Shown here piece after piece: positions 13,731 to 18,142 of a stretch of DNA of 18,142 nt. This stretch comes from Desulfobacula sp. GTDB taxonomy: Bacteria > Desulfobacterota > Desulfobacteria > Desulfobacterales > Desulfobacteraceae. Location of the stretch: positions 1-18,142 of the forward strand of contig NZ_JAIOSW010000057.1 of assembly GCF_021107415.1 (NCBI RefSeq), given 5' to 3'. The notes beneath the pieces were generated by a model that did no database searches, had not been told where the DNA came from, and worked only from the letters and a program-made list of their open reading frames with translations. How positions within the stretch are numbered: position 1 is the first letter of the stretch; every line of letters begins with the position of its first letter. The translations under genes and the position numbers were made by a program.

Positions 13731-13977
13731 AATTGTAAAACGGGTGATCTCGCATATTGCAATGGCCGTTATTCTGGTTCATAATCATCTTTCTGGAGAT
13801 CCGGAACCTTCACCTGATGATAAAAAAATAACAATGAAAGTTGGCATATCTCTTATGAGCATGAATGTTAAGCTGCATGATCATATAATTATTGGCGATA
13901 GTTATCATTCCATGGCTGATGCTGGATATATCAAAAAAATTACTGACCGGATGAAAAATTTGATTTCTGTGTATTGA
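13720..13977 (+). pseudogene. radC: radC remnant (JAB/MPN+ domain C-terminal part)
   Basis: The frame, open from 13702, reads YQREIVKR and then AVILVHNHLSGDPEPSPDD. This is the RadC JAB-domain signature (HNHPSGDPxPSxxD, here with L for the first P), followed by LHDHIIIGDSYHSMADAGYI. The metal ligands H-x-H and D are kept. The N-terminal half (helix-hairpin-helix and the first JAB strands) is missing, and the frame runs back into helicase sequence. The radC-like genes of mobile islands are meant here, not necessarily the chromosomal one. Confidence 0.72.
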
Positions 13978-14020
13978 ATTTTTCTAAATCAAAAATAAAT
14001 AATGGAAAGGATAAAAAATA

Positions 14021-14134
14021 ATGACAGAACCAAAAATTAAACCCACTGTGAAACTTATTGATACCGATAGTAATGCATTGGCCATAATCGGGCGTGTCAA
14101 AGATGCTCTTGTTAAAGCTGCCACAGCAAATTAA
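14021..14134 (+). pseudogene. Short ORF resembling the small gene that often follows island radC, truncated
   Basis: GGAAAGGA lies about ten bases before an ATG encoding 37 residues (MTEPKIKPTVKLIDTDSNAL, then AIIGRVKDALVKAATAN). From memory, a small conserved protein with an MTxPKVK...GxDGNAF.I.G.V..AL start and about 65-80 residues commonly follows radC in such islands. This copy ends early. The position 44 bases after the radC remnant fits. The resemblance is recalled, not searched. Confidence 0.5.
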
Positions 14135-14172
14135 TTTATCCGATTCCCTTTTTGTGCCGTCAGGGCATGAGG

Positions 14173-15249
14173 TTAGTTAGAAGTACCATAAACATTTGCA
14201 AATTCTGATAAATCCAAACCGTCCACAGTGCCATCACCGTTAAAATCACCTTTAATACCGATATCGCATAAGATTACAAATTCGGAAGAGGCTTGCATTC
14301 CTCCATCATCTGTTACTGTTAAAGTTGCATCATAAAACCCAGGCCTAAGGCCTGAAATTGTTGTGATCTCGCCCGAAGCATTTCTGTTAAAAGATGAATT
14401 TCCTCTGCAAATAAGATTCCAAGACCAGGATACAATTGAACCTACACTCTGACCTCCATCAAGAGTTACTTCACCATAAACCTTGCGGTCAGGGCCTGGG
14501 ATAGATACTGGGTACTTACAATCACCAATGTGGGCAATTTGGGTATCACCCGCGAAAGTGAATTTGTTATATATAGAGGCATAAGAAGTATTAACAATAT
14601 GACCTATGAAATTTTCAATATTGATATTAAGTTGGTTTACAATATTTTCATCAAGATTATATTCATAAATTCCAGCAGAGTTATTATCTTGCATAACATA
14701 GTCTAAATACTGGTTTCCATCCAAAAGTTTTATTCTAAAAAGTGATCCTGAGCCAACTGTGATTTTTGCGGCTGGAGAATCTCCAACAACATAAAAAGTG
14801 ATTCTTTTACTCCCCTGGTCTGCCAAAACTCTTATTGCAATATTTCCAGATACTGCAACATCTTGTGATACCACACTCAACGGCCCATATGTTCCAGGCG
14901 ACATTGAAGGTATGCTTGTTCCAGTGGTAAAAGTAGCAGAAGTATGATTAAAAGAAATAATTGTTACTTGAGAATTGATCGCATTTCCCACAATCAAATA
15001 ATCAATGGGGTAACATATTGAAACATTTGCTGGTAAGTCAAGAGACCACCAGTCACCTGCTAGTAACTCTGAGTCTTGACTAAACTGAAATTCGACAAAC
15101 CCTGCACGTTCACAGGTCCCACCATCACAGACGAAGGTACTAGTCGAAGTTACATCTACGGTATTGCCTGCATTGCATACGACATAACTGGATATTATAA
15201 ATGCTGTAATTAAGAAAAAAATGGAATTGATTTTCAAAAATTGTTTCAT
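14173..15249 (-). CDS. Exported protein with PKD-like region and a dockerin-like Ca-binding loop
   Basis: The 358-residue protein starts with a signal peptide (hydrophobic core IFFLITAFIISSYVV, probable cut after CNA). The next 220 residues are beta-rich and unrecognised, with paired cysteines (CDGGTC). A PKD-like domain follows (about 245-330; FYDATLTVTDDGG). The C-terminus has a single EF-hand-type loop, DFNGDGTVDGLD at 335-346, as in one half of a type I dockerin. It should be secreted and may attach to a cohesin-like partner, but none is seen. AAAGGA lies about eight bases before the ATG. Two promoter candidates precede it. It looks intact. Confidence 0.78.
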   Translation of the reverse strand: MKQFLKINSIFFLITAFIISSYVVCNAGNTVDVTSTSTFVCDGGTCERAGFVEFQFSQDSELLAGDWWSLDLPANVSICYPIDYLIVGNAINSQVTIISFNHTSATFTTGTSIPSMSPGTYGPLSVVSQDVAVSGNIAIRVLADQGSKRITFYVVGDSPAAKITVGSGSLFRIKLLDGNQYLDYVMQDNNSAGIYEYNLDENIVNQLNINIENFIGHIVNTSYASIYNKFTFAGDTQIAHIGDCKYPVSIPGPDRKVYGEVTLDGGQSVGSIVSWSWNLICRGNSSFNRNASGEITTISGLRPGFYDATLTVTDDGGMQASSEFVILCDIGIKGDFNGDGTVDGLDLSEFANVYGTSN

Positions 15250-15279
15250 AATAATTTTCCTTTAAATAAAAAACTTTTA

Positions 15280-15310
15280 ATTATACGATCTCTTAAAGGT
15301 GCTGTGTCAA
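15280..15310 (-). promoter_or_regulatory. Candidate sigma70 promoter of the PKD/dockerin gene
   Basis: On the minus strand perfect TTGACA (15305-15310) and TATAAT (15280-15285) boxes are present but 19 bases apart, two longer than ideal. It competes with the sigma54-like element at 15390. Confidence 0.4.
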
Positions 15311-15389
15311 CCAATTAAATCGTTGGCTTTCCGTCCCAGTATTTTTACTGAGTTGGTTTTTTCATTTTAATGTTCCTTCCCTTCGTTAA

Positions 15390-15405
15390 AGCAATATTTA
15401 TACCA
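15390..15405 (-). promoter_or_regulatory. Sigma54-like element upstream of the PKD/dockerin gene
   Basis: On the minus strand TGGTATAAATATTGCT has GG and GC 12 bases apart, with TTGCT at -12 and TGGTA at -24 (T for C in TGGCA). A start near 15379 would leave a leader of about 130 bases. It is one of three such elements before exported-protein genes. Confidence 0.4.
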
Positions 15406-15422
15406 TGCTTTTATGTAAATGA

Positions 15423-15718
15423 CTATGTTGAGGGTTGGAACAATTCTATTCCAAGGATGTAAGTGATAAAGCCAGAGCCAAGTTCAAGAAGAAGATTACA
15501 ACGTCTATCGAAACCAGGTCGTCGGTCTTTACCGGATCTTCTTTCAGGGAAATACTCGGCATATGAGAATATCCGCCTGTCATTTCCTGAACGCCTGCCA
15601 TCATTATCCAGTAATACAGTAGTTGCCTTCATGCGATACTTATTTGCTAAGTTTTTTTCTGCTAATGCCTGCAAAATAAGAACATCATTGTAAAAGTGAA
15701 TATAATCTTTTTTTTCAT
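15423..15718 (-). pseudogene. Small exported protein with RRSGxDRR repeats, one-base frameshift in the signal peptide
   Basis: GGAGGAAGGA lies two bases before ATG 15718, which begins a signal peptide (MKKKIIFTFTMMFLF) that stops after 18 residues. The other frame, open at 15677, continues QALAEKNLANKYRMKATTVL. It then carries two basic repeats (RRSGNDRR, RRSGKDRRPGFDRR) and a hydrophobic stretch LLLELGSGFITYILGIEL. One extra T in the T4 run (15673-15676) would join them and place a good cleavage site after ALA. Either the gene is inactive or the base call is wrong. The DRR-rich protein family is seen in related bacteria; its role is unknown to me. Confidence 0.6.
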
Positions 15719-15731
15719 ATTCCTTCCTCCA

Positions 15732-15754
15732 AATTATAATTAATAATTATAATT
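15732..15754. repeat. Tandem palindromes AATTATAATT
   Basis: Two copies of the self-complementary AATTATAATT (15732-15741 and 15745-15754) are separated by AAT, just upstream of the ribosome site of the frameshifted gene. They could be a regulator site or an AT-rich leader hairpin. Confidence 0.4.
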
Positions 15755-15792
15755 ACTTAGTAAATTAAAATCGAACCTTATTTATAATAGCC

Positions 15793-15808
15793 TGCAAAAA
15801 ATATACCA
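15793..15808 (-). promoter_or_regulatory. Sigma54-like element upstream of the small exported-protein gene
   Basis: On the minus strand TGGTATATTTTTTGCA has GG and GC 12 bases apart, a perfect TTGCA -12 box and TGGTA at -24. Transcription would start near 15782, about 64 bases before ATG 15718. Confidence 0.45.
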
Positions 15809-15809
15809 A

Positions 15810-16310
15810 TATTATCGTATGTCAAGAGTCCTATTTGGTAGTATTTATTAATATTTAACTCATATAATATTCAGCATAGGATAGGGTGCTTTAAGGTTTT
15901 TAGATATGAAATTTAAATATATGGAAGACCGTATAATCAAATGAAATAATTTTAATTTAATAAATGAATGATTTTCATCAAATTGTGAATTTTTAAAATT
16001 AGGTAAAAAATGTAATAAAACTATGAAATTAATGTACTAGTTTTAGGAAAACTTTTTCCTAATGATTTTATTCTTTTTGGGTGAGTCGTGCATTCAATTA
16101 TACAGGAAAAAGTAAAATCATAATATTTAAATTTCCATTCAACTTTGTTGAGTAACCGGATTTTTCAAAATTTCCATCCGGGGGGTTCTGAAAATGTTCT
16201 TTTTATATTTAAAAAGTTGAATCCATAGAGCTGGAGCCTGGCATAAAATGTTGTGTTGTGAATCTGGCATTGAATGAATTGAGTACCACGATTATTGATG
16301 CTTTAACTTA
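15810..16310. other. Non-coding AT-rich region
   Basis: About 500 bases show no credible gene on either strand. One notable element is a dyad CCGGAT (16156-16161) / ATCCGG (16176-16181) with a 14-base loop, in an otherwise A/T-rich setting. A second, stronger dyad at 16043 is listed separately. The region separates two divergent exported-protein genes and could hold regulator sites for both. Confidence 0.6.
16043..16062. repeat. Perfect inverted repeat TTAGGAAAA-CT-TTTTCCTAA
   Basis: The 9-base arms (16043-16051 and 16054-16062) with a 2-base centre form a near-continuous palindrome. As DNA it resembles a dimeric regulator operator; as RNA it would be an 8-bp hairpin. Neither use is proved. 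Confidence 0.45.
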
Positions 16311-16369
16311 CTATAACTATGTAAAAAAAGTTATAGATTTATGTAAAAAATATCTCATTTTTTACATAG
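16311..16369 (+). promoter_or_regulatory. Overlapping, mutually exclusive hairpins
   Basis: Three stems share the same bases: CTATAAC (16311-16317) with GTTATAG (16330-16336); CTATGTAAAAAA (16317-16328) with TTTTTTACATAG (16358-16369); ATGTAAAAAA (16341-16350) with TTTTTTACAT (16358-16367). The block lies upstream of the sigma54-like element at 16444, so it is more likely a DNA-level site (three copies of one box) than a leader attenuator, unless an earlier promoter exists. Confidence 0.45.
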
Positions 16370-16443
16370 TGTTCTAAATATACTACTGTAGTTCTTCATG
16401 GAAACCAAGCAGGATGGAACGCTTTGTGTTTTTATATAAATGA

Positions 16444-16459
16444 TGGCATAATAATTGCT
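16444..16459 (+). promoter_or_regulatory. Sigma54 (-24/-12) promoter of the PEP-CTERM gene
   Basis: TGGCATAATAATTGCT fits TGGCA-N6-TTGCW with GG (16445-16446) and GC (16457-16458) 12 bases apart. Transcription would start near 16470, 40 bases before ATG 16510. PEP-CTERM systems are known to be linked to the PrsK/PrsR pair with sigma54. A weak sigma70 alternative, TTGTGT-N17-CATAAT (16424-16452), overlaps it. Confidence 0.6.
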
Positions 16460-16509
16460 TCTAAATTTTGGGTTGATAATTGTTCAGAACTATAAGGAGG
16501 CTAAATCAA

Positions 16510-17139
16510 ATGAAGAAATTTTTAAATTTATTGTCAGGTCTTTTTTTCATGATCTTAACAGCTGGAGTGGTAAATTCTGCTACTATCGTTGATACGGGTA
16601 CAAAGGGAATAAATTATGGATTCAATTTTTATCAGTACCAATGTCCAGCAGCAGAGTTCACAATTGGCGAAAAATACACTATTACCGATATAGAGTCATG
16701 GTTGTGGAAGCAGGATCTTTCTGGATTAGGTATAAATCCAGATGAATCTTATCACACCGTCACGGTGACTCTGTATGCAGATGGTGGTGAAGTACCGGGG
16801 AATTTTAAATATAGCGGTACATTCGACACAAATATTGGCACCGTTGGTACGGGAGATTGGTATGGCATACATGGTGTCTCATGGGAATTAGATATTGGTA
16901 CCTATTGGGTTTCTTTCACAGAAGCAACTATGTGGACCGGAGCTTGGATAGGAGAGGCAGTTACTCAATTAGGAAATGAAGCGATTTCGGACAATTCTGG
17001 GTCTACGTGGATCGAATATGATAATTTTGCAATGCCATTAAGAATACAAGGTAATGCTGCCGCAGTCCCTATACCATCAGCAATATCTCTCCTCGGTCTT
17101 GGCCTTCTCGCTATAGCAGGAGTAAGAAGAAAACAATAA
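16510..17139 (+). CDS. PEP-CTERM (VPLPA-like) exosortase-sorted secreted protein
   Basis: The 209-residue protein has a signal peptide (MKKFLNLLSGLFFMILTAG, cut probably after NSA) and a beta-sandwich-like middle rich in Gly, Trp, Tyr and Thr. It ends with a sorting tag: VPIPSAISLL, a hydrophobic segment LGLGLLAIAG and VRRKQ. Exosortases cleave such tags and release or anchor the protein at the cell surface, often with exopolysaccharide. No exosortase gene is in the window. AAGGAGG (16494-16500) is nine bases before the ATG, so the upstream in-frame extension to 16480 is rejected. The gene is intact. Confidence 0.85.
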   Translation: MKKFLNLLSGLFFMILTAGVVNSATIVDTGTKGINYGFNFYQYQCPAAEFTIGEKYTITDIESWLWKQDLSGLGINPDESYHTVTVTLYADGGEVPGNFKYSGTFDTNIGTVGTGDWYGIHGVSWELDIGTYWVSFTEATMWTGAWIGEAVTQLGNEAISDNSGSTWIEYDNFAMPLRIQGNAAAVPIPSAISLLGLGLLAIAGVRRKQ

Positions 17140-17170
17140 TAATAAGTTCATTAAAATAACACAACAACTT

Positions 17171-17198
17171 GGGCAGGGTCATTGAATTGGCTCTGCCC
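17171..17198 (+). terminator. Hairpin after the PEP-CTERM gene
   Basis: GGGCAGGGTC (17171-17180) pairs with GGCTCTGCCC (17189-17198) over ten positions including two G-T pairs, with loop ATTGAATT. No T-run follows, so it may be a factor-assisted terminator or an mRNA 3'-end stabiliser. Confidence 0.55.
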
Positions 17199-17351
17199 TA
17201 TAGCGCTCACATAAATTGAGACGGTTTCGCTCTGATAAATTAAGACGTTGCTTCACAACACAATTCACAAAAATAGCATTTTTTCATTTCCAGGTAGTTT
17301 CTATAGGCAGATTTAAAAATAGATTTCAGTTGTTCAAATTGGATGGAATTT

Positions 17352-17582
17352 TCAGAGATGAGAATTTTGTTGAAGCACTTCATTCCAGTCATGCCCGGTT
17401 GGGCGAAGTCTTTTTATCGAAGGATATTGTTTGATCTTTTTTTTTGCCATACTTTCACCGGTTCTGTCGGTATCAAAACCACAATAGATTTCACAACCGT
17501 TTCTTAAAAAATTATGTACCCATGCCGGATCAGCCATCGCACCTGAAGTCAGCATAGAGTTTTCCGGATTTGATGAGATTGT
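17352..17582 (-). pseudogene. Toprim-domain protein remnant from a mobile element
   Basis: The frame is open from just after a stop at 17583-17585 and has no credible start. It reads NPENSMLTSGAMADPAWV, then EIYCGFDTDRTGESMA and RLRPTGHDWNEVL. The DxD metal motif (FDTDRTG) and the final P.GHDWNE match Toprim domains of DUF3991/relaxase-primase proteins of conjugative elements. The whole N-terminal part is gone, so it is a relic. It sits between the PEP-CTERM gene and the tRNA gene. Confidence 0.65.
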
Positions 17583-18028
17583 TTACGCGTGACCTTCAGG
17601 TTATAAGCCGTTGGGGGATACAACGAACCTATCTACAGCTTGGCACACAAAATAGTGTAAGGGATAAAATTGAAAACAGTGCAGATAATTTATAATTTGT
17701 CTAATTTTCAAAAAGTTGCATAAAAAATGTAAAGGCTCCCCCTTAGTACAGAAATATGCCCCCCCCCTTTTTTTTTGATTTTCCGGCTACATTATCATTT
17801 TATAATATTCAAACAAACTCAAAAAAGAAATCATACAAAAGGCCTGGTGATCAACAACTTTACGATGAGCGATTAAGATCAGCATAATTTCTAAGAATTA
17901 CCAAACCAATGCTAAAAATCCCAATCATGCTTCATGTTTTTACTTTAATTCAGTGGCCTGATTTGAATATTTCACTTTATTTAACAATAAAAGTGGGGAC
18001 AGAGTGGGGACTGGGCAAACATAGAAGC
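17583..18028. other. Non-coding region beside the tRNA gene
   Basis: No gene is supported on either strand. It contains a run of nine C followed by nine T (17759-17776), and a doubled GTGGGGAC (17993-18000 and 18004-18010 region). I find no second copy of the tRNA 3' end here, so an attachment site cannot be shown. Confidence 0.6.
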
Positions 18029-18062
18029 AAAAAAGCCCTTGAGGAAAAACCCCAAGAGCCTT
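18029..18062 (-). terminator. Intrinsic terminator of the tRNA-Arg gene
   Basis: On the minus strand AAGGCTCTTGGGG pairs with CCTCAAGGGC around a T-rich loop and is followed by TTTTTT (18029-18034). It lies ten bases beyond the tRNA CCA end. Confidence 0.8.
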
Positions 18063-18071
18063 GATATCAAA

Positions 18072-18142
<71 letters not shown>

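Noticed and set aside
15309..15358. AACCAA / TTGGTT terminator in the spacer before 15360
   Set aside because: The arms are six bases with a loop of nearly 40 bases, too weak to call.
16480..16509. Longer start of the PEP-CTERM protein
   Set aside because: The added residues spoil the signal peptide and the start would lie before the ribosome site AAGGAGG.
17216..17434. Plus-strand frame opposite the Toprim relic
   Set aside because: It is opposite a recognisable Toprim domain and has no family features or ribosome site.
17640..18028. Attachment site (attL/attR) near tRNA-Arg
   Set aside because: I could not find a second copy of the tRNA 3' end, and no integrase gene is present.

Overview
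The window looks like chromosomal DNA of a sulfate-reducing Desulfobacterales-type bacterium (Desulfobacterota). The grounds are protein style and content: paired MinD-type ATPases with inserted ferredoxins next to NifX/ORP-like proteins, NifU-like scaffolds, an Mla lipid transporter, an HDOD-PP2C phosphatase, a PEP/VPLPA-CTERM protein and AT-rich non-coding DNA. The genus is inference; no rRNA is present.

Left part (1-4600): an mlaF-mlaE-mlaD operon reads leftward out of the window. A divergent RsbW-like ATPase gene follows, and its 3' end overlaps that of a convergent HDOD-SpoIIE/PP2C phosphatase gene. A 16-residue upstream ORF with its own GGAGG precedes the phosphatase and its TGA overlaps the phosphatase ATG. 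A small PilZ (c-di-GMP) gene is divergent from the phosphatase.

Centre (4750-10900): a metallocluster-handling module. A NifU-like scaffold gene has its own -24/-12 (sigma54) element. A second -24/-12 element drives a tightly packed operon: degenerate receiver, two MinD/ferredoxin ATPases with one-base stop/start overlaps, then two NifX/ORP-like proteins, ending at an intrinsic terminator. Next come an FmdB-type zinc ribbon with a Cys-rich tail, a second NifU-like scaffold, a gamma-carbonic-anhydrase-like protein, a small unknown gene, and a crotonase-family gene lacking both hydratase glutamates. The arrangement recalls the sigma54-controlled orp (orange protein) cluster of Desulfovibrio.

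Right part (10900-18142): an accessory, decaying region ending at a tRNA-Arg(UCU) gene. It holds deletion-scarred remnants of an old-yellow-enzyme gene, a spore-photoproduct-lyase-like radical SAM gene, a WYL regulator, a UvrD-like helicase, radC and a Toprim protein. Among these sit apparently intact genes: a coupled GNAT-DUF2889 pair, an exported PKD/dockerin-like protein, a short exported protein with a one-base frameshift, and a PEP-CTERM protein. The three exported-protein genes each have an upstream TGGYA-N6-TTGCW element in the right orientation, making five such elements in the window. Several nested hairpins precede the PEP-CTERM gene.

The strongest candidates for something new are the sigma54-controlled scaffold/pseudo-receiver/MinD/ORP module and the shared sigma54-like control of the exported-protein genes. 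The crotonase with missing catalytic residues and the layered hairpins upstream of the PEP-CTERM gene come next.
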